Shown: in pieces, positions 55,795 through 64,000 of the stretch
Layout of the letters: each line of letters begins with the position of its first letter
Numbering within the stretch: the stretch's first letter is position 1
DNA from: Chryseobacterium sp. SNU WT5
GTDB taxonomy: Bacteria > Bacteroidota > Bacteroidia > Flavobacteriales > Weeksellaceae
Direction: 5' to 3'
DNA: 64,000 nt
NCBI RefSeq assembly: GCF_007362475.1
Contig: NZ_CP041687.1
Coordinates: 868,001-932,000 of the forward strand
Made by a program: the position numbers and the translations under genes
Notes under the pieces: model-generated
Seen by the model: only the letters and a program-made list of their open reading frames with translations
Database searches by the model: none
Told to the model about the DNA's origin: nothing

Positions 55795-55911
55795 TTAACC
55801 TTGTCTTTGTTTAAATTTTGGGTTCTTCTTGTTGATTACAAACAGAACGCCTTTTCTGCGAACAATTTTGCAATCAGCACTTCTTTTTTTGATAGATGCT
55901 CTAACTTTCAT
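55795..55911 (-). CDS. rpmJ: 50S ribosomal protein L36
   Basis: 38 residues, read from the DNA: ATG at 55909-55911, stop TAA at 55795-55797. Sequence begins [20 protein letters not shown] and ends NPKFKQRQG, the L36 pattern. Only one Cys remains, and the zinc-ribbon Cys/His set is lost, so this is the zinc-independent (C-) form. Between infA and rpsM. Confidence 0.93.
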   Translation of the reverse strand: MKVRASIKKRSADCKIVRRKGVLFVINKKNPKFKQRQG

Positions 55912-56052
55912 TTGTTACTTTTCTTTTCTAATTTTACAACGGTTAAATGAGATCTTACGGAATCATTCCCATTTTGTTTAAATTTAAAACTTCAATAAGA
56001 TTCTGTAATCTTACAAGTTCTCTTCTATAGTTAAATTCAGCCTGAACTGATC

Positions 56053-56268
56053 TTAATATCTAAATGTGATCCTTCCCTTTGATAAATCATAAGGAGATAA
56101 TTCTAACTTCACCTTGTCTCCAGGTAGAAGTTTGATATAGTGCATTCGCATTTTACCAGAAATATGCGCAATAAGAACATGCCCATTTTCTAATTCAACA
56201 CGGAACTGAGCGTTCGAAAGTGCTTCCGTAATAACGCCGTCTTGTTCAATATGTTTTTGTTTTGCCAT
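56053..56268 (-). CDS. infA: Translation initiation factor IF-1
   Basis: 71 residues, one OB-fold (S1-like) domain. Signature [20 protein letters not shown] and [18 protein letters not shown]. It blocks the A site during initiation. It sits 7 bp after secY and 140 bp before rpmJ; that gap shows only AT-rich sequence. Confidence 0.96.
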   Translation of the reverse strand: MAKQKHIEQDGVITEALSNAQFRVELENGHVLIAHISGKMRMHYIKLLPGDKVKLELSPYDLSKGRITFRY

Positions 56269-56275
56269 TTAATAC

Positions 56276-57661
56276 TTACAGGTTGTTGTTGTTCGTTCTA
56301 GATAATTTAGACTGCATTAAACCATCATAATGATGATTTAACAAATACGTATTGATTTGTTGTACAGTATCTAAGATTACTCCGACCATAATTAAAAGCG
56401 ACGTACCACCGAAAAACAGGGCAAATCGGTCGGTCTGAACGATCGTTCCATACACAAGTGCTGGAAGGATTGCAAAGATAGCTAAAAATATCGAACCTGG
56501 CAAAGTGATTTTTGACAAAATATCATCAAGATAATCAGAGGTTTCCTTCCCTGGTCTTACCTTAGGAATTAACCCACCATTTCTCTTTAAATCATCAGCC
56601 ATTTGGTTAACCGGAATAGTAATTGCGGTGTAGAAGAATGAAAAGATGATAATCAAAATAGCAAACAATACATTGTACTGCCAACTGAAGACATCCTTAA
56701 ACCCTGCCAAGAATGGATTGGATTCATCAACTTTCGTTAATAGACCAGGAACAAACATTAAAGCCTGCGCAAAGATGATCGGCATTACTCCAGAAGCATT
56801 CACTTTTAGAGGAATCCATTGTCTTGCTCCCTGCATTAGATTTCTGTTTACTCCACCTCTTGCCTGCGCTCTACTTACATACTGAATCGGAATTTTCCTT
56901 ACTGCGACCGAAAGTATGATAGCAAGAAGAACAACCAACATCCAGAATAATACTTCAATCAGAATCATAATGGTCCCAAAACCACCTTTACCTGTTTGAG
57001 TTGCAATTTCTTGAATGAAAGATCCCGGAAGATCTGCAAGAATCCCTACCATAATTAAGATAGAAATACCGTTTCCAATTCCTTTATCAGTAATTTTCTC
57101 TCCTAACCACATAGCGAATACAGAACCTGCAACCAAAATTACAATACTAGGCAACCAGAACATAATAGACTGCGGATGTACATAGTAAGCGGAAGCAAAC
57201 TGTGCATGTGGCAAGAACATTTGTGTGATTGATGTAAGGTAAGAAGGTGCCTGAACCAAACAAACTGCGATTGTTAACCATCTTGTAATTTGGTTTAATG
57301 TATTTCTACCACTTTCACCATCTTTCTGCAGTTTCTGAAGATATGGAATTGCCATACCCATCAACTGTACAATAATGGAAGCAGAAATATAAGGCATAAT
57401 TCCGAGTGCCATAATCGACGCTCTACTAAATGCCCCACCTGTAAACGAAGAAAGCAACCCAAGAAGTCCTGCTCCTTGCTTGTTGCCTCCTTGGTTTTGG
57501 TAATTTTCCAAAAGATTCCCTACTTCTGCCATATTAATAGCAGGTAGAGAAATATAAGATGCGAATCTATACACGAGGACGATACCGAGAGTAAAAAGTA
57601 TTTTATCTCTCAATTCCTTAAGACTCCAAATGTTTTTTAGTGTTTGTATAAATTCTTTCAT
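56276..57661 (-). CDS. secY: Protein translocase subunit SecY
   Basis: 461 residues with ten hydrophobic segments. Core motif IMPYISASIIVQLMGMAIPY and the pore/plug region. The large cytoplasmic loops include IPIQYVSRAQARGG and KRNGGLIPKVRPGKETSDYL. It forms the inner-membrane translocation channel with SecE and SecG. It is 8 bp after rplO. Confidence 0.96.
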   Translation of the reverse strand: MKEFIQTLKNIWSLKELRDKILFTLGIVLVYRFASYISLPAINMAEVGNLLENYQNQGGNKQGAGLLGLLSSFTGGAFSRASIMALGIMPYISASIIVQLMGMAIPYLQKLQKDGESGRNTLNQITRWLTIAVCLVQAPSYLTSITQMFLPHAQFASAYYVHPQSIMFWLPSIVILVAGSVFAMWLGEKITDKGIGNGISILIMVGILADLPGSFIQEIATQTGKGGFGTIMILIEVLFWMLVVLLAIILSVAVRKIPIQYVSRAQARGGVNRNLMQGARQWIPLKVNASGVMPIIFAQALMFVPGLLTKVDESNPFLAGFKDVFSWQYNVLFAILIIIFSFFYTAITIPVNQMADDLKRNGGLIPKVRPGKETSDYLDDILSKITLPGSIFLAIFAILPALVYGTIVQTDRFALFFGGTSLLIMVGVILDTVQQINTYLLNHHYDGLMQSKLSRTNNNNL

Positions 57662-57669
57662 GGTAGATT

Positions 57670-58116
57670 TTAAAGAGTAATTGCTTTACCTCCTGCTTTA
57701 GAAATTGCTTCTTCAGCAGATTTAGTGAACTTGTGAGCAGAAACTGAAACACCAGCTTTTAATTCACCTCTTCCCATGATTTTAATGATTTCGCTTTTCT
57801 TAGCTAAACCATTTTCTACCAAGATTTCTTGAGTGATTTCGGTAATATTTTTCGAATCAGCTAAAAGTTGCAAAGTATCTAAATTGATTCCTCTGTACTC
57901 TTTTCTGTTGATATTGGTGAAACCAAATTTTGGTAATCTTCTTTGCAAAGGCATTTGTCCACCTTCGAAACCGATTTTTTGTGAATAACCAGCTCTTGCT
58001 TGCTGACCATTATGTCCTTTCCCTGCTGTTCCTCCTTTTCCACTACCTTGTCCTCTACCGATTCTTTTAGTACTGTGAGTAGAACCTGCTGCAGGTCTAA
58101 TATTATTTAAATTCAT
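57670..58116 (-). CDS. rplO: 50S ribosomal protein L15
   Basis: 148 residues. N-terminal GSTHSTKRIGRGQGSGKGG and the GQQARAGYSQKIGFEGGQMP motif. Late-assembly protein of the large subunit. Its leader (58117-58146) shows an AAAATCT-type repeat. Confidence 0.97.
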   Translation of the reverse strand: MNLNNIRPAAGSTHSTKRIGRGQGSGKGGTAGKGHNGQQARAGYSQKIGFEGGQMPLQRRLPKFGFTNINRKEYRGINLDTLQLLADSKNITEITQEILVENGLAKKSEIIKIMGRGELKAGVSVSAHKFTKSAEEAISKAGGKAITL

Positions 58117-58193
58117 TATATTTAGATTTGAGATTTTAAGATAAGAGAGAAGAGACTAAATAGAATAAAGTCTCTTTTCTCTTGGTCTGTTTT

Positions 58194-58370
58194 CTATTTA
58201 ACAACTACTACTAGGTGATTGATTGCAGAGATCATTCCTAAAATTGCAGGAGTGTCATCATGTTCAACCACTTGGTGAAGTTTTTTTAATCCTAATGCTT
58301 CCAGCGTTCTCTTTTGGGTCTTTGTTCTACCAATAGCGCTTCTTACTTGTTTTACTTGAATTTTTGCCAT
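58194..58370 (-). CDS. rpmD: 50S ribosomal protein L30
   Basis: 58 residues, read from DNA: ATG at 58368-58370, stop TAG at 58194-58196. Starts MAKIQVKQVRSAIGRTKTQK, has LEALGLKKLHQVVEHDD and ends LVVVVK. Correct place between rpsE and rplO. Short bacterial L30 form. Confidence 0.95.
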   Translation of the reverse strand: MAKIQVKQVRSAIGRTKTQKRTLEALGLKKLHQVVEHDDTPAILGMISAINHLVVVVK

Positions 58371-58379
58371 CGTTTTAAA

Positions 58380-58901
58380 TTAACCGTTAAACACTTTATC
58401 TAATGAAACACCTCTCAATTTTGCAATTTCTTCTGGTCTTCTGATATCCAACAATGCTTTGAAAGTAGCTTTCACAACGTTATGTGGGTTAGATGAACCT
58501 TTAGATTTTGAAAGAATATCTTTAATTCCAGCTGCTTCAATAACCATACGAACTGTACCACCAGCAATTACACCGGTACCATGAGTTGCAGGTCTCAAGA
58601 AGATATCTGCTCCACCGTATCTTGCAGAAGTTTGGTGTGGAATGGTATGATTTACAACAGGAACTTTTACTAAATTTTTCTTAGCATCTTCTACTGCTTT
58701 CGCAATAGCTGAAGCTACATCTTTAGATTTTCCTAAACCGAAACCAACAGTTCCAGCTTCGTCACCTACAACCACGATTGCAGAAAATCCGAAAGCTCTA
58801 CCTCCCTTGGTTACTTTAGTAACTCTGTTTACTGAAACGAGACGATCTTTAAGTTCTAATCCTCCCGGTTTGATTTTTTCTATATTATCTAGTCCTAACA
58901 T
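58380..58901 (-). CDS. rpsE: 30S ribosomal protein S5
   Basis: 173 residues. RNA-binding N-terminal domain with [20 protein letters not shown] and C-terminal domain ending SLDKVFNG. S5 takes part in translation accuracy and 30S assembly. 9 bp before rpmD. Confidence 0.97.
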   Translation of the reverse strand: MLGLDNIEKIKPGGLELKDRLVSVNRVTKVTKGGRAFGFSAIVVVGDEAGTVGFGLGKSKDVASAIAKAVEDAKKNLVKVPVVNHTIPHQTSARYGGADIFLRPATHGTGVIAGGTVRMVIEAAGIKDILSKSKGSSNPHNVVKATFKALLDIRRPEEIAKLRGVSLDKVFNG

Positions 58902-58919
58902 ATTTCCGAAATTTAATGA

Positions 58920-59267
58920 TTAGAATTTTAGTCCGCCTTCTCTCGCACCATCAGCTAAAGCTTTCACTCTACCATGATATACGAATCCGTTTCTGTCGAA
59001 CACTATATTTTCAATGCCTGCAGCTTTAGCTTTTTCAGCGATTGCTTTACCAACTTCTGCAGAGATTTCCACTTTATTACCTTTAGCTTTCAACGCTCTT
59101 GAAGAAGCTGAAGCTAAGGTTTTACCATCTTTATCATCGATCAATTGAGCGTAAATTTCTTTGTTGCTTTTGTAAACTGATAATCTTGGTAATTCAGCAG
59201 AGCCAGAGATTTTTCCTCTTACTCTTCTTTTAATTCTATTTCTTTTTTGTACTTTGCTTAGTGCCAT
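58920..59267 (-). CDS. rplR: 50S ribosomal protein L18
   Basis: 115 residues. [20 protein letters not shown] at the N-terminus and [20 protein letters not shown] at the C-terminus. It binds 5S rRNA. 18 bp before rpsE. Confidence 0.97.
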   Translation of the reverse strand: MALSKVQKRNRIKRRVRGKISGSAELPRLSVYKSNKEIYAQLIDDKDGKTLASASSRALKAKGNKVEISAEVGKAIAEKAKAAGIENIVFDRNGFVYHGRVKALADGAREGGLKF

Positions 59268-59284
59268 GTTCTTAAGTTTTAAAA

Positions 59285-59830
59285 TTAAGCAGATTTACCA
59301 GCTTTACGTCTTACAATTTCTCCAACGAATCTAACTCCTTTTCCTTTATAAGGCTCTGGTTTTCTGAAAGATCTGATCTTTGCTGCTACCATTCCTAATA
59401 ATTGTTTGTCAAAAGATGTTAAGGTAATAATTGGATTTTTACCTTTTTCTGATAATGTTTCTACCACGATTTCTTTAGGAAGATCCATTACAATTCCGTG
59501 TGAGAATCCTAAAGCTAAATCTAATCTGTTTCCTTGATTAGATGCTCTATATCCTACTCCTACAAGTTCCAGTTTTTTGGTCCACCCTTCGGCAGTTCCC
59601 TGAACCATATTATTGATTAACGCTCTGTAAAGACCGTGTAATGCTTTATGTTGCTTTGATTCGGACGGTCTATCTAAAGTTAGAATTCCGTCTTCTTGTT
59701 TTAGAGTGATTCCTTCTTCTAATTGCTGTGTAAGTTCTCCTTTCGGTCCTTTCACAGTTACCAACCCGTCTTTCTCGGTTACAGTAACATTAGCTGGAAT
59801 TTCTATAATTGATTTACCAATTCTTGACAT
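59285..59830 (-). CDS. rplF: 50S ribosomal protein L6
   Basis: 181 residues, two-domain L6. [16 protein letters not shown] at the start and the C-terminal signature [19 protein letters not shown]. Near the factor-binding site. 17 bp before rplR. Confidence 0.97.
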   Translation of the reverse strand: MSRIGKSIIEIPANVTVTEKDGLVTVKGPKGELTQQLEEGITLKQEDGILTLDRPSESKQHKALHGLYRALINNMVQGTAEGWTKKLELVGVGYRASNQGNRLDLALGFSHGIVMDLPKEIVVETLSEKGKNPIITLTSFDKQLLGMVAAKIRSFRKPEPYKGKGVRFVGEIVRRKAGKSA

Positions 59831-59847
59831 TTTCCTTTTATTATGTA

Positions 59848-60246
59848 TTAATAAACATAGCAGATTACCTCTCCACCAACTTTTTCCTGACGTGCTTTTT
59901 TATCGGTCATAACTCCTCTAGAAGTGGAGATAATTGCGATACCCAAACCATTTAATACTCTTGGCAGTTCTCCTGATCCTTTGTATTGTCTTAGTCCTGG
60001 TCTAGAAGCTCTTTGTATGCTCTTGATCGCAGCTCTGTTGGTTTGTTTGTCGTACTTTAAAGCGATTTTGATATTTCCCTGAACAGCATTATCTTCGAAC
60101 TTGTAGTTCAAAATGAAACCCTGATCAAACAAAATTTTTGTAATCTCCTTTTTGATTTTCGATGCAGGAATATCCACCACTTTGTGGCCTGCGCTTTGTG
60201 CGTTCCTTACTCTGGTTAGGAAATCTGAAATTGGATCTGTTACCAT
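59848..60246 (-). CDS. rpsH: 30S ribosomal protein S8
   Basis: 132 residues. Starts [20 protein letters not shown]-terminal [20 protein letters not shown]. Binds the central domain of 16S rRNA and in E. coli represses the spc operon. 125 bp after rpsN, with an inverted repeat in the gap. Confidence 0.97.
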   Translation of the reverse strand: MVTDPISDFLTRVRNAQSAGHKVVDIPASKIKKEITKILFDQGFILNYKFEDNAVQGNIKIALKYDKQTNRAAIKSIQRASRPGLRQYKGSGELPRVLNGLGIAIISTSRGVMTDKKARQEKVGGEVICYVY

Positions 60247-60300
60247 TTTTCTATTTTAATTATTGGTTTGTGATAGTTAGTTTTAAAAGGTGGTAGGCTT

Positions 60301-60332
60301 TAGGTTATAGTTAAACAATTTCCTATAACCTA
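60301..60332. promoter_or_regulatory. 10-bp inverted repeat in the rpsH-rpsN gap
   Basis: TAGGTTATAG (60301-60310) / CTATAACCTA (60323-60332), perfect, 12-nt spacer. Flanks also contain GTAGG/CCTAC-like repeats. It lies inside a tight operon, 55 bp before the S8 start. It may be an RNA control site or a mobile remnant. Confidence 0.5.
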
Positions 60333-60371
60333 CAACCTAATAACTTTACTATCTCGATTGTTCTAAATTTA

Positions 60372-60641
60372 TTACCAACTAGCTTTTTTCACTCCCGGGA
60401 TAAGACCGTTGTTGGCCATTTCTCTGAAAGTTACTCTAGAAAGACCAAATGTTCTCATGTAACCTCTTGGTCTTCCAGTTAATTTACATCTGTTGTGTAG
60501 TCTTACTGGTGAAGCGTCTTTTGGCAATTTTTGTAAACCAAGATAATCATTCGCTTCTTTCAAAGCTTTTCTTTTCTCAGCATATTTTGCTACTGTCGCT
60601 TCTCTTTTGCGCTCACGCGCTTTCATTGATTCTTTAGCCAT
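60372..60641 (-). CDS. rpsN: 30S ribosomal protein S14 (zinc-independent form)
   Basis: 89 residues, the long form without Cys4 zinc ligands: [20 protein letters not shown], then [20 protein letters not shown]. Only one Cys. 1 bp after rplE, so tightly coupled. Confidence 0.97.
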   Translation of the reverse strand: MAKESMKARERKREATVAKYAEKRKALKEANDYLGLQKLPKDASPVRLHNRCKLTGRPRGYMRTFGLSRVTFREMANNGLIPGVKKASW

Positions 60642-60642
60642 C

Positions 60643-61194
60643 TTAGTTCTTTTTGAAAGGTAAACCGAAGTGAGTTAATAAAGCTTTTGCTTCTTTGTCT
60701 GTGTTCGCAGAAGTTACAAAAGTAATGTCCATCCCTTGGATTTTCTTTACTTTGTCGATTGCGATTTCTGGGAAAATAATTTGCTCAGTAATTCCTAAGT
60801 TATAATTTCCTCTTCCGTCGAAACCGTCTGCTTTAATACCAGAAAAATCTCTGATACGTGGCAAAGCTGAAGCAGTAAGTCTGTCTAAGAACTCATACAT
60901 TTGATTTGATCTTAAAGTAACTCTAGCTCCTACTGGCATTCCTTTTCTTAATTTGAAAGCAGCTTCATCTTTCTTAGAAAGAGTACCAACTGCTTTTTGA
61001 CCGGTGATTGCTGTAAGTTCTTCTATTCCGTAGTCAACAATTTTCTTGTCTGCAGTTGCAGCACCCAAACCTTGTGACACAACGATTTTAAGTAATTTAG
61101 GAACCTGCATAACAGATTTGTACCCAAATTCTTCCATCATTGTAGGAATAATTTTCTCTTTATATAATTGTTTTGGTCTTGCTATATATTCCAT
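60643..61194 (-). CDS. rplE: 50S ribosomal protein L5
   Basis: 183 residues. [20 protein letters not shown] and the core [21 protein letters not shown]-terminal [20 protein letters not shown]. Binds 5S rRNA. 12 bp after rplX. Confidence 0.97.
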   Translation of the reverse strand: MEYIARPKQLYKEKIIPTMMEEFGYKSVMQVPKLLKIVVSQGLGAATADKKIVDYGIEELTAITGQKAVGTLSKKDEAAFKLRKGMPVGARVTLRSNQMYEFLDRLTASALPRIRDFSGIKADGFDGRGNYNLGITEQIIFPEIAIDKVKKIQGMDITFVTSANTDKEAKALLTHFGLPFKKN

Positions 61195-61206
61195 CGTCTT
61201 TTATAA

Positions 61207-61533
61207 TTATAAAGTTTCACCGGTTGTTTTAGCAACTCTTACTTTTTTATCACCGTCTACCTTACTTCCAGTTTTTGTTGCTTTACCGTCTTTGTCGATA
61301 AGCATAACATTAGAAATATGGATTGATGCTTCTTTTTCTACAATTCCGCCTTGAGGATTTCCTGCAGAAGGTTTAGTATGTTTTTTAACAATATTTAACC
61401 CAGCTACAATAACTCTAGCGTCTTTGCCTTCTTTTCTGATTACTTCAATAACTTCACCTTTCTTTCCTTTGATTTCTTTCTTTCCTGTGGTGATGATTAC
61501 GTTATCTCCTCTTTTGATTTTTAACTTTGTCAT
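61207..61533 (-). CDS. rplX: 50S ribosomal protein L24
   Basis: 108 residues. KOW motif KIKRGDNVIITTGKKEIKGK; C-terminal NVMLIDKDGKATKTG. Starts large-subunit assembly. 18 bp after rplN. Confidence 0.96.
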   Translation of the reverse strand: MTKLKIKRGDNVIITTGKKEIKGKKGEVIEVIRKEGKDARVIVAGLNIVKKHTKPSAGNPQGGIVEKEASIHISNVMLIDKDGKATKTGSKVDGDKKVRVAKTTGETL

Positions 61534-61551
61534 TTTCTGTAAATTTTAAAA

Positions 61552-61920
61552 TTAAAGTACTTCAGGAGCTAATGAAATAACTTTCATGTATTCTTTGTCT
61601 CTTAGTTCACGAGCAACCGGTCCGAAGACTCTGGTACCTCTCATTTCACCAGTAGCGTTAAGAAGTACACAAGCATTATCGTCGAATTTGATGTATGAAC
61701 CATCTTTTCTTCTTACTGCTTTTTTAGTTCTAATTACTACTGCTTTAGAAACAGTTCCTTTCTTTGCGGTACCTTGTGGTGTAGAATCTTTGATAGTAAC
61801 TACGACTTTATCACCAACTGAAGCATATCTTCTTCTAGTTCCTCCTAGAACTCTGATTACAAGTACTTCTTTGGCACCTGTGTTATCAGCAACTTTTAAT
61901 CTTGATTCGGTTTGTAACAT
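61552..61920 (-). CDS. rplN: 50S ribosomal protein L14
   Basis: 122 residues. [20 protein letters not shown] and [20 protein letters not shown]. Its ATG overlaps the rpsQ stop by one base (61920), so the two are coupled. Confidence 0.97.
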   Translation of the reverse strand: MLQTESRLKVADNTGAKEVLVIRVLGGTRRRYASVGDKVVVTIKDSTPQGTAKKGTVSKAVVIRTKKAVRRKDGSYIKFDDNACVLLNATGEMRGTRVFGPVARELRDKEYMKVISLAPEVL

Positions 61921-62174
61921 TACTTAGCTTTTTCAATGATTCTTACTAATCTCCATCTCTTACTTTTACTTAAAGGTCTTGTTTCAGTAATTAATACTGT
62001 ATCTCCTTCAGTACACTCATTGTTCTCGTCATGAGCGGTATATTTTTTCGTTTTTAAAACGAACTTACCGTACATTGGGTGCTTTACTCTCGTAGTTTCA
62101 CTTACAACAATGGTTTTTTCCATTTTATTGCTAGAAACAATTCCGATTCTTTCTTTTCTTAAATTTCTATCCAT
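61920..62174 (-). CDS. rpsQ: 30S ribosomal protein S17
   Basis: 84 residues. [20 protein letters not shown] and [20 protein letters not shown], diagnostic of S17. 14 bp after rpmC. Confidence 0.97.
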   Translation of the reverse strand: MDRNLRKERIGIVSSNKMEKTIVVSETTRVKHPMYGKFVLKTKKYTAHDENNECTEGDTVLITETRPLSKSKRWRLVRIIEKAK

Positions 62175-62188
62175 GATAAAAGGAAATT

Positions 62189-62377
62189 CTATTGTTGTTT
62201 TAGTGTTAATTCAGTCTCCAGACGTGCGATTGTTTTTCTCATGTCTCTGATTTGAATAGGATTTTCAATAGGGCTTACACTATGAGACAATTTCATTTTA
62301 TTGAAATCTGCTCTAGCTTCTGCCAATTTGTTTTGAAGATCTCCTGCGCTTAGATTTTTGATGTCAGCTTTTTTCAT
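62189..62377 (-). CDS. rpmC: 50S ribosomal protein L29
   Basis: 62 residues. [20 protein letters not shown] and [20 protein letters not shown]. At the tunnel exit, near the trigger factor site. 11 bp after rplP. Confidence 0.96.
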   Translation of the reverse strand: MKKADIKNLSAGDLQNKLAEARADFNKMKLSHSVSPIENPIQIRDMRKTIARLETELTLKQQ

Positions 62378-62388
62378 AATAATTCAGA

Positions 62389-62814
62389 TTATTGAGGTTG
62401 AACAAAATCGTTCGCCACTACAAATCTTGTAGTTACAGGAAGCTTCTGAGCAGCAAGACGCAATGCTTCTTTTGCTACTTCATAAGGAACACCTCCTACT
62501 TCGAACATTATTTTACCAGGTTTCACAACAGATACCCAATATTCCACAGCACCTTTACCTTTCCCCATCCTTACTTCGGCTGGTTTTTTAGTAATAGGCT
62601 TATCTGGAAAGATTTTGATCCATAACTGACCTTCTCTTTTCATATATCTAGTTGCAGCAATACGCGCAGCTTCTATTTGTCTTGCAGTGATCCAAGCACC
62701 TTCGTTGGCTTTGATCCCGAAAGTTCCGTAAGCAAGTTGACTACCTCTTTGGGCAATCCCCTTCATTTTCATCTTGTGAACTTTACGGAATTTGGTTCTT
62801 CTTGGTTGTAACAT
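62389..62814 (-). CDS. rplP: 50S ribosomal protein L16
   Basis: 141 residues. [20 protein letters not shown] and [20 protein letters not shown], the L16 pattern. Organises the A-site tRNA region. The 83-bp leader before its ATG carries the clearest AAAATCT repeat in the window. Confidence 0.97.
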   Translation of the reverse strand: MLQPRRTKFRKVHKMKMKGIAQRGSQLAYGTFGIKANEGAWITARQIEAARIAATRYMKREGQLWIKIFPDKPITKKPAEVRMGKGKGAVEYWVSVVKPGKIMFEVGGVPYEVAKEALRLAAQKLPVTTRFVVANDFVQPQ

Positions 62815-62897
62815 AATTTCTAGGAATTTTAGATTTTAGATTTTAGATTTTAAAAAAGTAACGGTCATTTAAAAAATATCCTCCAAAATTTCATTAA

Positions 62898-63644
62898 TTA
62901 TTTTCTATCTCTTGGTCTACGGTCGTCTCTCTCTCTTCTGTCATTACGATCATTACGATCTCCTCTACCTGCAGGACCTCCTTTTTTCTGTTGTCCTACT
63001 AGTGGGCTAAGGTCTACTTTACCGTAAACTTCTCCTTTCATAATCCAAACTTTCACTCCTAATTTTCCGTACTGAGTAAGTGCTTCACCGATATGGTAAT
63101 CGATATCTGCTCTAAAAGTTGACAATGGGATTCTACCTTCTTTAAAAGATTCGCTTCTTGCCATCTCAGCTCCGTTCAATCTACCAGAGATTTGAACTTT
63201 GATTCCTTCAGCTCCCATTCTCATGGTGCTTTGAATTGCCATTTTCACAGCTCTTCTATAAGAAATTCTATTTTCAATTTGTTTTGCAATACTGTCTGCA
63301 ACTAAAACTGCGTCAAGCTCAGGTCTTTTGATTTCGAAGATATTGATCTGGATATCTTTATCCGTCAATTTTTTTAATTCTTCTTTTAATTTATCAACTT
63401 CCTGACCTCCTTTACCGATGATTAATCCCGGTCTAGCAGTAGTAATTGTTATAGTGACTAATTTCAATGTTCTCTCGATGTAGATTTTTGAAATTCCACC
63501 TTTGGATAATCTAGCCTCAAGGTATCTTCTGATCTTGTAGTCTTCTGCAATTCTGTCTCCATAATCTTTACCACCATACCAGTTTGAATCCCATCCTCTG
63601 ATGATACCTAATCTGTTACCAATTGGATTTGTCTTCTGTCCCAT
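62898..63644 (-). CDS. rpsC: 30S ribosomal protein S3
   Basis: 248 residues. [22 protein letters not shown] domain with [21 protein letters not shown]-terminal domain. The tail (about 225-248) is a run of Arg/Asp repeats ([20 protein letters not shown]), longer than usual. Shapes the mRNA entry. Confidence 0.97.
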   Translation of the reverse strand: MGQKTNPIGNRLGIIRGWDSNWYGGKDYGDRIAEDYKIRRYLEARLSKGGISKIYIERTLKLVTITITTARPGLIIGKGGQEVDKLKEELKKLTDKDIQINIFEIKRPELDAVLVADSIAKQIENRISYRRAVKMAIQSTMRMGAEGIKVQISGRLNGAEMARSESFKEGRIPLSTFRADIDYHIGEALTQYGKLGVKVWIMKGEVYGKVDLSPLVGQQKKGGPAGRGDRNDRNDRRERDDRRPRDRK

Positions 63645-63651
63645 ACCTTGA

Positions 63652-64000
63652 TTATTTATTATCTTTAGTTCCTAAAATTAAAGTGATGTGGTTTGATCTT
63701 TTTCTGATTCTATGACCTCTACCTTGTGGTGCTGGTCTTAGTCTCTTCAATTGTCTTGCACTGTCAACCATAATTTCTTTTACGATTAAGTTAGCTTCTT
63801 CGATATCTGCACCCTCATTCTTCAACTGCCAGTTAGCCATTGCAGAAAGAAGTACTTTCTCTAATTTGTTTGAAGCCTCTTTTTTGGAATATTTAAGGAT
63901 TGATAACGCCTTATCTACTTGTACTCCTCTAATGATATCAGCTACTAATCTCATTTTTCTTGGAGAAGAAGGGCAGTCATTATGTAACGCTTTGGCTACA
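63652..64000 (-). CDS. rplV: 50S ribosomal protein L22 (partial at right edge)
   Basis: The ATG at 63952-63954 ([20 protein letters not shown]) is an internal Met. The frame stays open upstream to base 64000 and continues with [14 protein letters not shown], the usual L22 N-terminal region. The start lies outside the window. L22 lines the peptide tunnel. It is 7 bp before rpsC. Confidence 0.94.
   Translation of the reverse strand, partial: VAKALHNDCPSSPRKMRLVADIIRGVQVDKALSILKYSKKEASNKLEKVLLSAMANWQLKNEGADIEEANLIVKEIMVDSARQLKRLRPAPQGRGHRIRKRSNHITLILGTKDNK

Noticed and set aside
1-64000. tRNA or rRNA genes, CRISPR arrays, complete insertion sequences
   Set aside because: I found no sequence with tRNA arms or CCA ends, no CRISPR-like direct repeats, and no transposase other than the Y1-type gene at 45488-45952. 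A covariance-model search (tRNAscan, Infernal) would be decisive.

Overview
The window looks like a low-GC Bacteroidetes chromosome of the class Flavobacteriia, most like the Chryseobacterium/Kaistella group. The reasons are a subtype-iii type VI secretion system (T6SSiii), a protease with a type IX secretion C-terminal sorting domain, DUF6048/DUF6452 genes beside rlmD, a fused IcmF mutase, a b558-type succinate dehydrogenase without sdhD, A-rich leaders in place of Shine-Dalgarno sites, and many -7 boxes of the form TAnnTTTG.

Region 1 (1-12740, all minus strand) is a T6SSiii gene cluster. In transcription order it runs: atypical LuxR-type response regulator, two small single-pass membrane proteins, PKD-domain membrane protein, tssR, lytic transglycosylase, tssE, tssF, tssG, tssN, tssK, tssB, tssC (cut by the left edge). 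Hcp/TssD, VgrG/TssI, ClpV/TssH and effectors are not in the window. The regulator has Asn where the receiver phospho-acceptor Asp should be. An AT-rich gap (12741-13111) separates the cluster from its neighbour.

Region 2 (13112-19760) holds a beta-lactamase-fold serine hydrolase, an HbpS/GlcG-like protein, a tiny 35-residue Cys-rich metallothionein-like gene, an orphan 93-residue gene, the fused isobutyryl-CoA mutase IcmF and two small envelope proteins.

Region 3 (19861-38700) begins with rplM-rpsI-rpsB, which is followed at once by a terminator (no tsf). Then come trmB, a T9SS-exported zinc metalloprotease, rlmD-DUF6452-DUF6048, a thioredoxin-fold lipoprotein that lacks the CxxC cysteines, sdhCAB, comEC and lpxB with divergent DUF2480.

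Region 4 (38787-52645) is mixed: DUF937 protein with an internal 60-bp duplication, a THX-type ribosomal protein with a long basic tail, aspS, a class II Fic protein, a translationally coupled SMUG2-like glycosylase/enoyl-CoA hydratase/SDR trio, a RAYT/IS200-like transposase next to an ordered array of four palindromes, a frameshifted DUF6150 gene, a PaaZ-type protein with an extra C-terminal domain, gltA, eno and a small lipoprotein.

Region 5 (52686-64000, minus strand) is the S10-spc-alpha ribosomal operon from rplV (cut by the right edge) to rplQ, with secY, infA, rpmJ and rpoA, ending in a strong hairpin.

The most interesting non-gene signals are the RAYT-linked palindrome array at 45285-45468, two diverged copies of a GC-rich stem-loop element (about 39910-40080 and 49236-49319), and an AAAATCT-type repeat that sits directly upstream of at least six start codons.
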